From: an uncultured Synechococcaceae cyanobacterium
GTDB taxonomy: Bacteria > Cyanobacteriota > Cyanobacteriia > PCC-6307 > Cyanobiaceae
DNA: 63,966 bases
Direction of reading: 5' to 3'
Assembly: GCA_902572395.1 (NCBI GenBank)
Contig: CACGFX010000006.1
Location: 1-63,966 of the forward strand
The position numbers and the translations under genes were made by a program. Under the pieces are notes generated by a model that was not told the origin of the DNA, ran no database searches, and saw only the letters and a program-made list of their open reading frames with translations. Numbering within the stretch: the first letter of the stretch is position 1; every line of letters begins with the position of its first letter. Positions 17,461 through 27,683 of this stretch are shown here, one piece after another.

Positions 17461-18825
17461 CTACAAAATTTTAATAGTCTCTCCATACAAATCATATTCA
17501 TCCGCAAAAGAAATATTTGCTTCAACAAATTTACCAATATAATTTCTCAAATCAATTTTATCTTTAACAGATAAAATTACAGTCCCGTCAATTTCAGGAG
17601 CGAAATTGTAGGACCGACCTATTAATTCGTTATTGTCTGATATTTTTTCTACCAAAATCTTCATTTTTGAACCAACATATGTTTGATTTTTATCTTTAGA
17701 GATATTTTGTTGAACTGAAATAACGTTATCTTTTCTTGCCTCTGCAACCTCTGACGATACTTTATTTGGCAAATGAAAAGCTACAGTTCCTTCCTCAGGA
17801 GAAAAAATAAACACTCCCACATGATCAAATTTGTGCCTATCCAAAAATTCAAGAAGATGTTCAAAATGTTCTTTTTTTTCTCCTGGGAAACCAACAATGA
17901 GACTAGTTCTTAATACAGCAGATGGAATTTCTTCTCTAATTTTCTCCAAAATTGATTCATTCAAAGAAGCTTGCCAAGGTCTATTCATAGTCTTCAACAC
18001 ATCTGGATGACTATGCTGAAGTGGCAAATCAAAGTAAGGTACTATATTCTTTGAATCTTTGAAAGCTCTAATAACTTCATCAGTTAAACCTGTTGGATAA
18101 GCATAATGTATCCTTATCCAAGGAATTGGAACTTTAGAAAGCTCATTCAAAAGTTTGGCTAATGATGGTTTTCCATAAATATCTTGACCATAATTAGTTG
18201 TTATTTGACTGATTAATATGATTTCTTGAATACCCTTTTTTGCAAGACTTTTGGCTTCTGAAACTATAGATTCTATTGTTCTACTTCTTTGAGGACCTCT
18301 CAACTTAGGAATGATACAAAAAGCGCAATTATAGTTGCAGCCTTCAGCAATGCGAAGATAAGCAACAAATTTATTTTTATCTACAAAACGAGGTATTTTC
18401 TCATCTGCAATAAATTCAGGTATTTTTGAAACTTCATTAACGATTTCCCCTTTTTCTACTCTGTCTAAAACCTTGGCTATCTTTTGATAATCTCCTGTTC
18501 CAACCAAACCTTTTATTTCAGGGATCTCTTTTATAAGCTCATCTTTGAAATGCTGAGCCAAACAGCCTGCAACTATTACTTCCTTTCCTTGATTTGTATA
18601 TTCTAGAATTTTTCTAATAGATTCTTCTCTTGCTGTCTCAATAAAACTGCAAGTATTTACAACAACAATATTTGCATCATTTATATTGCTGTCAACTTCA
18701 TAACCCTTTTTATCTAACAAGCCTTGCATATGTTCAGTATCAACAAGATTTTTCTCACAACCAACATGACTGAACGCAATCTTAGATAGTTTTTTTTCTT
18801 TTACATTAAGACTATTTTGTTTCAC
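17461..18825 (-). CDS. rimO: Ribosomal protein S12 methylthiotransferase
   Basis: Radical SAM enzyme that adds a methylthio group to an aspartate of ribosomal protein S12. The UPF0004 domain carries C23, C59 and C88, which hold one 4Fe-4S cluster. The radical SAM motif C163-x3-C167-x2-C170 holds the other. A TRAM domain follows from about 385. [11 protein letters not shown] near the start separates RimO from MiaB. The 454-residue length is normal. It converges on petL and is divergent from the VKOR gene. Confidence 0.93.
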   Translation of the reverse strand: MKQNSLNVKEKKLSKIAFSHVGCEKNLVDTEHMQGLLDKKGYEVDSNINDANIVVVNTCSFIETAREESIRKILEYTNQGKEVIVAGCLAQHFKDELIKEIPEIKGLVGTGDYQKIAKVLDRVEKGEIVNEVSKIPEFIADEKIPRFVDKNKFVAYLRIAEGCNYNCAFCIIPKLRGPQRSRTIESIVSEAKSLAKKGIQEIILISQITTNYGQDIYGKPSLAKLLNELSKVPIPWIRIHYAYPTGLTDEVIRAFKDSKNIVPYFDLPLQHSHPDVLKTMNRPWQASLNESILEKIREEIPSAVLRTSLIVGFPGEKKEHFEHLLEFLDRHKFDHVGVFIFSPEEGTVAFHLPNKVSSEVAEARKDNVISVQQNISKDKNQTYVGSKMKILVEKISDNNELIGRSYNFAPEIDGTVILSVKDKIDLRNYIGKFVEANISFADEYDLYGETIKIL

Positions 18826-18930
18826 AACTTGAAAAATAAGAATTAAAAGATTTAAACAGCATTTCGTATATAACTCTCATGCCAAGATAATATTAGGATA
18901 GATAATGTAAATAACAAACTTTCTTTTTGT

Positions 18931-19866
18931 ATGGCCCTTAAGACTTTAAAAAGAAGAAATAAAAAAGATTTGAAATTGCCAAAAATCATTATCGCAATTC
19001 TTAGCACTATAGGCATAGTTGATACAGGTTCGATTACTTTAAAAAACTGGGGATTTTTTACTTCGCTTTCATGCCCAGGGATACAAAATGATTGTGAAAC
19101 AGTTTTAAATAGTCCTTGGGGTACTTTATTTGAAAATAATCAAATTAATATACCTCTCTCATTAGCTGGATTTATAACATATTTATCAATATTAGTTATC
19201 ACAATAATACTCTCGCTTAATTTACTTTCCCCAAAAGAAAAACTAAATAAGTTTTTATGGTGGTTAGTATTTCTAATTTCTTGTGCGTCATCAACATTTA
19301 GCTTTTTATTGATAAATATAATGTTTTTTAAGATTCAAGCATATTGCTTTTTTTGTATACTTTCAGCAATTTTATCGTTTTCTATCTTTATAATTTCTAT
19401 GATTGGAGCAAAGTTCGAAAGTAGAGAACCTATGATTTTTAGAGGTTTCATTGTAGCCATTAGTGTCCTGCTGGGTGGCCTAATTTGGTCAACAAACGTT
19501 GACCCCTCTAATGCTATTGATGTTGCAAACCCAACTGCAAATGTATCTCCAATAATTACCACTTCAAGCTCTCCCCAGAAGGTAAAGTTTGCACAATTTT
19601 TAAGTGAAAACAATATTGTTATGTATAGTGCATACTGGTGCCCGCATTGCCACGATCAGAAACAATTATTTGGTAAGGAAGCAGTTAAAGAATTAAAAGT
19701 AGTTGAGTGTGCTAAAGATGGTAAAGATAATGAGTATGAGCTATGCCAAACGAAAGGAATTAGTGGTTTTCCTTCTTGGGAAATTAAGGGAGAAATTATT
19801 AGTGGTACGCGTGACTTAAATGAATTAGCGACAAAAACCGGCTATCAGGGAAATCTTAATTTTTAA
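18931..19866 (+). CDS. VKOR-thioredoxin fusion protein (disulfide-forming)
   Basis: The membrane part (residues 18-185) is a vitamin K epoxide reductase homologue with the loop cysteines C48 and C55 and the quinone-side C-F-F-C (139-142). A fused thioredoxin-like domain (about 217-305) has the redox site C-P-H-C (237-240) on the lumen or periplasm side. Such fusions make disulfides by passing electrons to quinone. In cyanobacteria they are needed for photosystem assembly under some conditions. The 311-residue length is normal. It overlaps nadB tail to tail by 11 bp. Confidence 0.92.
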   Translation: MALKTLKRRNKKDLKLPKIIIAILSTIGIVDTGSITLKNWGFFTSLSCPGIQNDCETVLNSPWGTLFENNQINIPLSLAGFITYLSILVITIILSLNLLSPKEKLNKFLWWLVFLISCASSTFSFLLINIMFFKIQAYCFFCILSAILSFSIFIISMIGAKFESREPMIFRGFIVAISVLLGGLIWSTNVDPSNAIDVANPTANVSPIITTSSSPQKVKFAQFLSENNIVMYSAYWCPHCHDQKQLFGKEAVKELKVVECAKDGKDNEYELCQTKGISGFPSWEIKGEIISGTRDLNELATKTGYQGNLNF

Positions 19867-21523
19867 TAAATCTTTTTTGAATTTTTTGATCTAACTGTTG
19901 TCTAGTATGACATTCCCAATTTTTATCTTTATCAGGGAAATCATCTCTATAATGCCCTCCTCTACTTTCCTCTCTAAATAGACAAGCTTGTAATAAAGTT
20001 ATGGTGGTTAATTGTCTATTCTTTAAATCAAGTAAAAGATTTAATGCTCTTCTATTGCGTTCACTAAGTTTTATTTTTTGATCAAATTTTATTTTTTCAA
20101 GGCTATTTAGTAAATCATTTTTATTTATTTTATCTATATCATTTTGAATGTAATTTAAAAATTTACTCATATTTACCTTATTTCTAGATACACCTAAATT
20201 TAACCAACAAAGTTTTCTTAGGTCATCAATTTTTTCAGCAATTATAGAAATTTGATCTTCTTTAGGATCTTCAATATCAAACTCTTGCAATGATCTATCA
20301 AATTTTTCAAATTTAGAAAGGTCATTCAAAACAATTGAAGACATTTTTCTTGCGAAAACAAGACACTCCATCAGTGAATTACTTGCCAGTCTATTAGCAC
20401 CATGCACACCTGTAGAAGCAACTTCTCCAACTGCATATAATCCCTTTCTTGTTGAAGATGCATTTAGATCTGTTTTAACACCTCCCATCCAATAATGAGC
20501 TGCAGGAGCTACGGGAATAACCTCATTTAAAGGGTTAACGCCATAATCCTGACATCGACTTAAGATCGTGGGGAAGCGCTCTACAATTTTTTCTGGGTCA
20601 ATATACCGAAGATCTAAGCCAACATGGTCTACATTATTTTTATGCATATTTTTCATAATTGCTCTACTAACCTGATCTCTAGTAGCTAGATCACGATTTT
20701 CAAGATTATTAACTGGACTTTCACCATTTTTATCAACTAAAATGGCTCCTTCCCCTCTAAGTGCCTCAGATATTAAGAAGCAAGGTGCACCATAAAATTT
20801 TAAAGCTGTTGGATGAAATTGCACGAACTCTAAATCTTCGATAGCAGCTCCTGCTTTCCATGCAAGAGCAATCCCTTCACCAGAGGATTGAGCAGGATTT
20901 GTTGTATTCGTAAATAAGTGCCCACCCCCACCTGTAGCCAATACAACAGCTCTTGATTTAATCCAATATAAATTTGCTCCATCAAGAACCTGAACTCCTC
21001 TACATTCTTTATTTTCAATAAAAAGTTCAGTTACTCTTACACCCCTGCAATGAAGGATATTTTTTTGATTCTCAATATGATCTTCTAGAACTTCAACTAA
21101 TGCTCGTCCAGTACGATCCTTAACATGTAAGACTCTTCTTCGTGAATGGGCTGCTTCCAAGGTAGTAGCTAGTTGATCAGAACTTTGATCAAAAATCATC
21201 CCTAAATTCTGCAACCTTTCTACACAACCTGGAGCTTCTTTAACAAGCATTTCAACAGCTTGAACATCACATAGTCCATCACCTGCTTTTAAAGTATCCT
21301 CAGCATGAAGATCAAATGAATCATCTTGTCTAACAACAGATGCAATTCCTCCTTGAGCCCATCTACTAGAAGATACCTTACTAGTATTTCTATTTAAAAG
21401 AAGCACTTTTAAATTTGAGGGTAATTCAAGACAAGTCATAAGGCCAGCAGCTCCAGCGCCTATAACGATTACATCCCAATTATTTATTGGTATCGGTTCT
21501 TGCGAAAATGGAGGCCTTAACAT
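19856..21523 (-). CDS. nadB: L-aspartate oxidase
   Basis: FAD enzyme that oxidises aspartate to iminoaspartate, the first step of NAD synthesis. The FAD loop GAGAAG lies at 22-27, the flavin-contact SSRWAQGGIA near 52-61, the HPTAL block near 233, and a C-terminal helical domain with RRALNLLLDLKNR near 500. The 555-residue length is normal. The start overlaps the DUF3120 stop by 1 bp (TAATG), which implies coupling. Confidence 0.93.
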   Translation of the reverse strand: MLRPPFSQEPIPINNWDVIVIGAGAAGLMTCLELPSNLKVLLLNRNTSKVSSSRWAQGGIASVVRQDDSFDLHAEDTLKAGDGLCDVQAVEMLVKEAPGCVERLQNLGMIFDQSSDQLATTLEAAHSRRRVLHVKDRTGRALVEVLEDHIENQKNILHCRGVRVTELFIENKECRGVQVLDGANLYWIKSRAVVLATGGGGHLFTNTTNPAQSSGEGIALAWKAGAAIEDLEFVQFHPTALKFYGAPCFLISEALRGEGAILVDKNGESPVNNLENRDLATRDQVSRAIMKNMHKNNVDHVGLDLRYIDPEKIVERFPTILSRCQDYGVNPLNEVIPVAPAAHYWMGGVKTDLNASSTRKGLYAVGEVASTGVHGANRLASNSLMECLVFARKMSSIVLNDLSKFEKFDRSLQEFDIEDPKEDQISIIAEKIDDLRKLCWLNLGVSRNKVNMSKFLNYIQNDIDKINKNDLLNSLEKIKFDQKIKLSERNRRALNLLLDLKNRQLTTITLLQACLFREESRGGHYRDDFPDKDKNWECHTRQQLDQKIQKRFIKN

Positions 21524-22290
21524 TAAACCAATCCACTAAAAGTTGGTTGCAGAATTGCTAAAACAATAAAAATACCATCAACAATTAATGTCGTTTGAAT
21601 TACGTAACCAGAAACTAAGAGTGCTTTACCAGTACTAGTATTAATTGTGCCAGAATCTAAAATTTCTTTTGAAATAAACCAAAGTATAAGAGCAACAAAA
21701 ACGATAATAGATAATGATTTTATTTGAATAAGACTCTCTGAAGTTTTTTGGAGAATCATGGGTGCATTTTCAGAATCTGCTGTAATTACCTGCCTCCATT
21801 GATCCATGATTCCGATTAAAAATATTGTAATGTCGGTTACTGCTGTTCCAAATAAAGAAGAGATATAAAAACTTGAACCTATTTTCCAATTAGTACCAAA
21901 TCCAATTAAAGCTAATGGAAGAACTACAGCTTCAACAGGTATGTGTAGGATAGGAAATGGGCTTAACCATCCCCAGAACAAACATCCACCAAGCCAACTA
22001 CCTGATATACCTAGTAATAATGAACTGACAATAAACCACTTATTTGATCCTTTCTGATTCAAAACAATTGCCACTAAGACAATAACAAAAGTAAAACAAA
22101 GAGCACTTATTGGTTCTAATCTAACCCAAGGGGCTTGAACAAAAATAGGTAAAATTACAAAAAAAGAAGACCACAATCTTAAAGATATAGGATTTGATAA
22201 GAAACTATTTTCGTATGAATCAACTGTCTTATGGGATTCATAGTTGAATTTATCTTTTACTTCTAAATTTTTTGTAATTAATTCTTTCAA
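21523..22290 (-). CDS. DUF3120 multi-span membrane protein
   Basis: The 255-residue protein has about six to seven hydrophobic segments from residue 30 on. It has the family-like blocks RLWSSFFVILPIFVQAPWVR and WLGGCLFWGWLSPFP, followed by HIPVEAVVLPLALIGFG. DUF3120 occurs in cyanobacteria; its function is unknown. It is upstream of nadB with a 1-bp overlap, so it is probably expressed with it. A 37-codon candidate gene lies just upstream on the same strand. Confidence 0.82.
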   Translation of the reverse strand: MKELITKNLEVKDKFNYESHKTVDSYENSFLSNPISLRLWSSFFVILPIFVQAPWVRLEPISALCFTFVIVLVAIVLNQKGSNKWFIVSSLLLGISGSWLGGCLFWGWLSPFPILHIPVEAVVLPLALIGFGTNWKIGSSFYISSLFGTAVTDITIFLIGIMDQWRQVITADSENAPMILQKTSESLIQIKSLSIIVFVALILWFISKEILDSGTINTSTGKALLVSGYVIQTTLIVDGIFIVLAILQPTFSGLV

Positions 22291-22308
22291 TGAAAAAGGT
22301 TATTTTAA

Positions 22309-22422
22309 TTAATCTAAATCGTGTTTTAGAAAACTGCGAATGCCATATTTTAATAAATAAAAGGCCCATAATTTCACACCTATATTTAGTTTTTTAAAAG
22401 TATTTAATACACTTTGAGTCAT
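22309..22422 (-). CDS. Candidate 37-residue microprotein upstream of DUF3120
   Basis: An ATG-to-TAA frame of 37 residues fills most of the gap before the DUF3120 gene. It starts MTQSVLNTFKKLNIGVKLWA, continues with a YLLKYGIRSFLK helix and ends in HDLD. It would form a basic amphipathic helix that could lie on a membrane. I do not recognise a family, and a chance frame is possible at this length. The position 18 bp before the DUF3120 start supports a leader or partner peptide. Confidence 0.35.
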   Translation of the reverse strand: MTQSVLNTFKKLNIGVKLWAFYLLKYGIRSFLKHDLD

Positions 22423-22468
22423 ATATAAGTTTAGAATAAAAATAAATAAGAGTATTTGGCCTTAAATT

Positions 22469-23848
22469 GTGTGGCAAGAAATTAATTACACAAAAGATCC
22501 CATTGATCTTTTGGTTCCTAATATTACTTATAAAATAAGTCCTGCAGAAATTGAAAGTATTGAAGCTAATTCTATTGCTGAAGAAATAGGATTTGAATCA
22601 GGTGATTCAATTATTAGTATTAATGGGAAAAAACCAAGAGACTTAATTGATTATCAGATTCTGATCAGTGAAGAAATTTTAGACATATCAGTTTTAGATA
22701 AAAATCATGAGATTCATAATATAAATATTGAAAAAGATCAAGACGTTAATCTAGGTATAAATTTTAAAGATGCATTATTTGATTCAATCAAGCAATGCAA
22801 TAATAGATGTCCATTTTGTTTTATTGATCAACAACCAAGTGGTAAAAGAAAAAGCCTATATATAAAAGATGATGATTATAGATTAAGTTTCCTATATGGC
22901 TCTTATTTAACTCTTACGAATTTAAAAAAAGAAGACTGGGAAAGAATTGCTATGCAAAAACTATCTCCACTTTTTATTTCAGTTCATGCTACTGATCCCG
23001 AAACAAGAGAAAAATTATTAAAAAATAAAAAAGCAGGTGTGATACTTGATCAAATTTCGTGGTTTGAAAAAAACTCTATTCAAATACATGCTCAAATTGT
23101 TGTTTGTCCAGATATAAATGATGGAGATATTCTTGAGAAATCAATTTTGGAACTTGCTGATTTTTACAAAAAAACCTCTCAAACAGTACTTTCAGTCGCA
23201 ATAGTTCCTGTAGGACTTACAAAATTTAGACCTGAAAATGATGGATTGAAATCAATCAGCCCAGAATACGCAAAAAAAACTATTAAACAAGTAGAGAGAA
23301 TTCAAGCCTCTCTACAAATTACTCTTGGGACTCGTTTTTGTTGGCTAGCAGACGAATGGTATTTAATTGCTGGTACAAATTTACCTAGTTACAAAACCTA
23401 CGAAAATATGCCACAAGAATCTAATGGAGTTGGGACTATAAGAAACTTTCTAGAAGCATTAAGAGAAAAGACTCAAAACCTACCCCAAAAAGTAAAAAAG
23501 CCAAAAAAAGTTAGTTGGATTGTTGGAAAATTAGTTTATGAAGCCCTAATTCCTACAGTTAAGAAATTAAACTTAATTAGTGGATTAACAATTAATTTAT
23601 ATGGTTTGCCGAGTATTTATTGGGGTCAAGATCAAGTTGTTACAGGTCTTCTTACTGGAGAAGATCTAATTTACGGGTTGAAAAATAAGGATTTAGGAGA
23701 AGCTGTTTACATACCATCTATTATGTTAAAAATTAATACTGATTTATTTTTAGATGATAAAAATATTCAAGAAGTTGAGAATCAAATAAATACTAAAATT
23801 CACGTTCTTGATGATTCAAATGATATTATTAATACTTTAATTGGTTAA
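22469..23848 (+). CDS. TIGR03279-family radical SAM protein (PDZ + radical SAM + DUF512)
   Basis: The 459-residue protein has a PDZ-like N-terminus (about 22-75, with IEANSIAEEIGFESGD), then a radical SAM CxxxCxxC motif at C110, C114 and C117, then a DUF512 C-terminal half. This is the cyanobacterial/plastid family TIGR03279, annotated as an FeS-containing oxidoreductase of unknown substrate. It uses a GTG start. It is divergent from DUF3120 across about 180 bp and is followed after 25 bp by the TolC-like gene. Confidence 0.88.
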   Translation: MWQEINYTKDPIDLLVPNITYKISPAEIESIEANSIAEEIGFESGDSIISINGKKPRDLIDYQILISEEILDISVLDKNHEIHNINIEKDQDVNLGINFKDALFDSIKQCNNRCPFCFIDQQPSGKRKSLYIKDDDYRLSFLYGSYLTLTNLKKEDWERIAMQKLSPLFISVHATDPETREKLLKNKKAGVILDQISWFEKNSIQIHAQIVVCPDINDGDILEKSILELADFYKKTSQTVLSVAIVPVGLTKFRPENDGLKSISPEYAKKTIKQVERIQASLQITLGTRFCWLADEWYLIAGTNLPSYKTYENMPQESNGVGTIRNFLEALREKTQNLPQKVKKPKKVSWIVGKLVYEALIPTVKKLNLISGLTINLYGLPSIYWGQDQVVTGLLTGEDLIYGLKNKDLGEAVYIPSIMLKINTDLFLDDKNIQEVENQINTKIHVLDDSNDIINTLIG

Positions 23849-23873
23849 TCGAATATTTTCGAAACTATAAAAC

Positions 23874-25301
23874 ATGCTTAGAAGAGTAATAAACCCTTTC
23901 TTATTATTGCCGCTTACTCTAAGTATGAATACCTTTAATGCTCTATCGAGCGAAATTAAAAATTACATTGATAATGTTTTAGAAGAAAAATCAAATATTA
24001 CTTTTATTGATTATCAAGAAATAGCAACCCTTGTATTAAATAATCAAGAATTAAAATCATTACAAAGCCTAGTAGCCTCAGCAAGCTTTAATCTTTCCAG
24101 TCAAATTGCCAAAAGATACCCATCCTTAGATTTTCAAGCCAATGGGTTACCACAATATGTCGCAGGTAAAAATTACAGTAGCAATTCACCTACATTAAAA
24201 ACCTCACAATTTAAGGCTAATCCCTCACTGAATATTAAATGGGATGTAATTGCCCCGCTAAGAGGATCTGAAATTAAAATTGCCAAAACAAATTACAAAA
24301 TTGCAGAAAATAATTATGAGATTAAGAAAAAAGATTTAATTCAAGAAGCAAGAATCAGATATCACAAATACAAAAAGTCATATCAAGATATTCAAAATAA
24401 AAAATTTACACTTGATTTATCAATTACAAGTTTAGAAAATGCTGAAGCGAAGCTAGATGCTGGAATTGGTACAAAATTTGAAGTTCTTGAAGCAGAAGCT
24501 CAATTATCTCGAGATCAACAATCACTGAATGAAAAGAAAATAGAACATGAAATTAATAAAATTTCTCTTAAGGAGATTCTTAATGTTAAGGGAAATTTCA
24601 CAACTAATAAAGAGCAAAATCTTATAGGGTTTTGGAATCATAAATTGAATAAGAATATTAATGAGGGTTTGGATAACAATCTTTCCTTAAAAAACCTGAT
24701 TCTTCAAAAATCAATCAAAAATAGCCAAGCAGAGAGCTTTTTAGCTCAAAATAAGCCAAATATCTATATCAGTAATTCATTATCTAGTACATTTTCAAAG
24801 GGGGACTCTCTAGCAACTAATATCGACTCTGCAAAATCTGGATCTAATTATACAAATACCATAAGTCTAAATTTTGCATGGAGTATTTTTGATGGCGGAC
24901 AAAACAAGAACTCTTACAAATCAAAAATAGCAGCTGCAGAATCCGAAAAATATGCTTATGAAAATCTAAAAAATGTTCTAACCACAAGTATTAGTAAAGC
25001 CTATTTAAATCTTAAATTAAATGAAGAAAAAATAATCTCTTCACTTAAAGAAATTGAATCTAGCAAAGAGTCTGTAAGGCTTTCCAGACTTAGATATGAT
25101 GTCGGAGTATCAACTCTAAAAGATGTTCTTATTAGGCAAAGTGAATTAAGTAATGCGATATCAAAAAATATTAATGCAATATATAATTACAATTTAAATA
25201 TAAATGAATTAGAAAGATTAACTTTCCTTGATAAAAGTAAAAATTGTTTGGGTAGTAATCATACAAAGATTAAAGATACAGAGTCTATTTGCAATTTATA
25301 A
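23874..25301 (+). CDS. TolC-family outer-membrane channel protein
   Basis: The 475-residue protein has a signal peptide (residues 1-25, cut near NALSS). Two similar halves of long coiled helices follow, with typical segments LEAEAQLSRDQQSL (around 204) and RYDVGVSTLKDVLIRQSELSNA (around 404, ends only). TolC trimers form the outer-membrane exit duct of type I secretion and drug efflux pumps. No inner-membrane ABC or adaptor gene lies beside it. It could serve export of the RTX-like protein at the left edge; that is inference. Confidence 0.87.
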   Translation: MLRRVINPFLLLPLTLSMNTFNALSSEIKNYIDNVLEEKSNITFIDYQEIATLVLNNQELKSLQSLVASASFNLSSQIAKRYPSLDFQANGLPQYVAGKNYSSNSPTLKTSQFKANPSLNIKWDVIAPLRGSEIKIAKTNYKIAENNYEIKKKDLIQEARIRYHKYKKSYQDIQNKKFTLDLSITSLENAEAKLDAGIGTKFEVLEAEAQLSRDQQSLNEKKIEHEINKISLKEILNVKGNFTTNKEQNLIGFWNHKLNKNINEGLDNNLSLKNLILQKSIKNSQAESFLAQNKPNIYISNSLSSTFSKGDSLATNIDSAKSGSNYTNTISLNFAWSIFDGGQNKNSYKSKIAAAESEKYAYENLKNVLTTSISKAYLNLKLNEEKIISSLKEIESSKESVRLSRLRYDVGVSTLKDVLIRQSELSNAISKNINAIYNYNLNINELERLTFLDKSKNCLGSNHTKIKDTESICNL

Positions 25302-25303
25302 AG

Positions 25304-26104
25304 ATGAATCCACCAAATTTAACTTATAAACAACTACGTGAATTAGATTCTTTATTTGAATTAGTTAGTCAACGTCAAACAAAAGATTTTGGAAATATTA
25401 GCGCCAGCAATAAAGCAGATGGATCATTATTAACAAGTTGTGATTTATGGAGTGACAAAAAAATCGTAGATGGCTTAGCTTCAATAGCTCCAGGTGAAGG
25501 CGTCCTTAGTGAAGAAGGGCAAAAGTTAATTCCAAAGTCAAAAGCTTACTGGGTGGTCGATCCACTCGATGGGACAACAAATTTTGCTGCCGGTATTCCT
25601 TACTGGTCTATATCTGTAGCAAGGTTCGTTAATGGTAAACCACAATCTTCTTTTTTAATAATTCCTACATTGAAAAAAAAGTTTGTATCCATTAAAGGTA
25701 AAGGAGTTTGGTTAAATAACAAGAAATTAGATCCCAGCCAAAATAATCGTCAAAGTGAATGCATTTCTTTATGTAGTCGATCAATAAAAATTTTACAAAA
25801 AAACCCAAACTCAGTATTTCCTGGCAAAATCAGACTCTTAGGTGTATCGAGTTTAAATCTTACTAGTGTAGCGATGGGACAAACTTTCGGAGCTATAGAA
25901 TCAACCCCTAAGATATGGGATATTGCAGCAGCCTGGCTGCTCTTAGAAGAACTCAATTGTTCTTTAACGTGGTTAGAAAAAGACCCTTTAAATTTAGTTT
26001 CAGGAGAGGACTTGAGCGATGTTAATTTTCCATTAATTGCTTGTAGATCTACAGAAAAATTTGAAATTTTAAAGCCATGGGGCAATTTATTATTAGAAAA
26101 ATAG
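25304..26104 (+). CDS. Inositol-monophosphatase-family phosphatase
   Basis: Metal-dependent sugar-phosphatase fold with the family motifs LSEEG (metal-binding glutamates), WVVDPLDGTTNFA (metal-binding aspartates) and the C-terminal WDIAAAWLLLEE. ATG 25304 follows the TolC stop by 2 bp; a TTG at 25289 would overlap it. The substrate could be inositol phosphate, histidinol phosphate or another small phosphate; the sequence alone does not decide. The 266-residue length is normal. Confidence 0.88.
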   Translation: MNPPNLTYKQLRELDSLFELVSQRQTKDFGNISASNKADGSLLTSCDLWSDKKIVDGLASIAPGEGVLSEEGQKLIPKSKAYWVVDPLDGTTNFAAGIPYWSISVARFVNGKPQSSFLIIPTLKKKFVSIKGKGVWLNNKKLDPSQNNRQSECISLCSRSIKILQKNPNSVFPGKIRLLGVSSLNLTSVAMGQTFGAIESTPKIWDIAAAWLLLEELNCSLTWLEKDPLNLVSGEDLSDVNFPLIACRSTEKFEILKPWGNLLLEK

Positions 26105-26195
26105 TTGCATCATATATAAAAAATTGCTTAAAAAATTTCTTGATCAGATACAATAAAAATTAAGTAAATAAATAAAATATTTGAATAAAATTAAT

Positions 26196-27110
26196 ATGCA
26201 GAGAAGTTCAACATGGATACTGAAAAGTTTATGGGGAGCTTGTGAGCGATGGAGCAAATCTGATTGTGTTGATTTAAGCGCTGCATTTGCATACTACACA
26301 CTTCAATCATTTTTTCCCATCCTTCTAATTTCTCTTTCAATAGCTTCATGGTTCCTAGGAAAACAGGAAGGGTTAGATCAACAAATAATTGCCATTGCTG
26401 CTCAGCTTTTACCTCCTTCAGTAGTTGAGTTAGTAGAGACAACACTATTTAATTTGATAGATCAAGGTTTTGGAGCAGGTATTCTTGGGGCTATGTTTTT
26501 GCTTTTTACCGCAGGAAATGCATATCTATCTCTTCAAAGAGGTTCGGATAGGCTTTGGGAGGACGAAATTCCTTCTAAAAAAGTTAATGCTGCTTGGAGA
26601 GTGCAAGCTTCGAAGTTTCTCCGAAATAGAGTTGAAGCCTTTTTAATAGTATTCTTTATTGGTTTTTTAATGGTACTAGATCAAATTAGTGCAAATCTTA
26701 GGATGATCCCAAGTAACGTTTTAGAAAATCTTTCAAAATCGAATAATCTTATTTCTGATTTCTTATTAAAGTTGCCGCTATTACAAGTTGGTCAGTTTGC
26801 AATACCACTAGTTGGCTTTTCTTTAATGGCTCTTTTATTACAAGCACTTTTACCAAGTAGAAAAGTTCCATTGAAACCACTTTTACCTGGATCTTTTCTT
26901 ATTGGAATTGGCCTAACCACTTTGAACCTAGCAGTAAGTAAAAGTATTCTCTCACTTGGAGTAAGATTTCAAGCATACGGTTTTATTGGGGGTTTTCTTG
27001 TACTGACTTTGTGGGTATGGCTATTAGGAGTGATTTTATATTTTGGACAGTGTTGGAGCGTAGTAATTGCTAGTATGACATTAGTAAATAAAAAAAGAAA
27101 TCATAGATAA
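26196..27110 (+). CDS. YihY/UPF0761-family membrane protein (BrkB-like)
   Basis: The protein of about 304 residues has six hydrophobic segments. The family start AFAYYTLQSFFPILLISLSIASW lies near residue 35 (ends quoted), followed by a GNAYLSLQRGSDRLWE block and the last spans QAYGFIGGFLVLTLWVWLLGVILYFG (ends quoted). YihY proteins are inner-membrane proteins of uncertain function; the ribonuclease BN label sometimes used is wrong. ATG 26196 is preferred to the TTG at 26181. Confidence 0.87.
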   Translation: MQRSSTWILKSLWGACERWSKSDCVDLSAAFAYYTLQSFFPILLISLSIASWFLGKQEGLDQQIIAIAAQLLPPSVVELVETTLFNLIDQGFGAGILGAMFLLFTAGNAYLSLQRGSDRLWEDEIPSKKVNAAWRVQASKFLRNRVEAFLIVFFIGFLMVLDQISANLRMIPSNVLENLSKSNNLISDFLLKLPLLQVGQFAIPLVGFSLMALLLQALLPSRKVPLKPLLPGSFLIGIGLTTLNLAVSKSILSLGVRFQAYGFIGGFLVLTLWVWLLGVILYFGQCWSVVIASMTLVNKKRNHR

Positions 27111-27121
27111 GGATAACTAAG

Positions 27122-27463
27122 GTGAATTATTTTCTAAATGCTAATAAAAATCTTCTTACCTACTCATTAATAGCACTCATAGTTATTCCAATTTTTGGAT
27201 TTAACTTCTTCATAAGCTTTGTTGGAAATATCCTACTTCTTTTGTTTTTAATTCCTCTTCTATTATTAGTTTTAGTGTTTATGGGTTTTAACTCTTACAA
27301 ATCTAAAATTAATACATGCAGTAATTGTGGTGCAATATCATTAGGTTTAAGTGAAACCTGCATGAATTGCGGTGCAGATTTAGAGAATGTAAGTAAGAAA
27401 AATCAATTAGATAAAAAGCCTAGTGAAAGTACCATTGAAGTTGAAGCAGAAGAAATTAAGTAA
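27122..27463 (+). CDS. Small membrane protein with C-terminal zinc ribbon
   Basis: The 113-residue protein starts at GTG 27122. It has two hydrophobic spans (about 13-35 and 36-56) and then a zinc ribbon with two C-x2-C pairs (TCSNCG near 67 and TCMNCG near 83), followed by an acidic tail. The cytoplasmic ribbon may bind zinc or another protein. The family is not recognised. It follows the YihY gene by 11 bp. Confidence 0.75.
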   Translation: MNYFLNANKNLLTYSLIALIVIPIFGFNFFISFVGNILLLLFLIPLLLLVLVFMGFNSYKSKINTCSNCGAISLGLSETCMNCGADLENVSKKNQLDKKPSESTIEVEAEEIK

Positions 27464-27467
27464 AATA

Positions 27468-27614
27468 CTAACCTATTCCAATTTGTCGAAGAATACTTTG
27501 TCCAGTAATTAATTCAGTACCAAGTCCAATCAAAATACCCATCATTGCCATGCGGCCATTCCAAGTCTCTGCGAAATTTACGAAGCCAAATCTTGGTTGA
27601 TTGTCATTATTCAT
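27468..27614 (-). CDS. hli: High-light-inducible protein (Hli, one-helix CAB-like)
   Basis: A 48-residue frame with the one-helix chlorophyll a/b-binding signature ETWNGRMAMMGILIGLGTEL (residues 16-35). The conserved E, N and R bind chlorophyll, and a GQ pair follows. Hli proteins protect photosystems under strong light by binding chlorophyll and carotenoid. It converges on the zinc-ribbon gene with a 4-bp gap. The motif is unmistakable. Confidence 0.95.
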   Translation of the reverse strand: MNNDNQPRFGFVNFAETWNGRMAMMGILIGLGTELITGQSILRQIGIG

Positions 27615-27683
27615 AATTAACTAGAACACATACAAGATTATTTTAACGTTTTAAGGAAGAATTCATGATAAATAATTAATTAT

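Noticed and set aside
26181-26195. TTG start for the YihY gene
   Set aside because: ATG 26196 gives a normal family start; the five extra residues add nothing recognisable.
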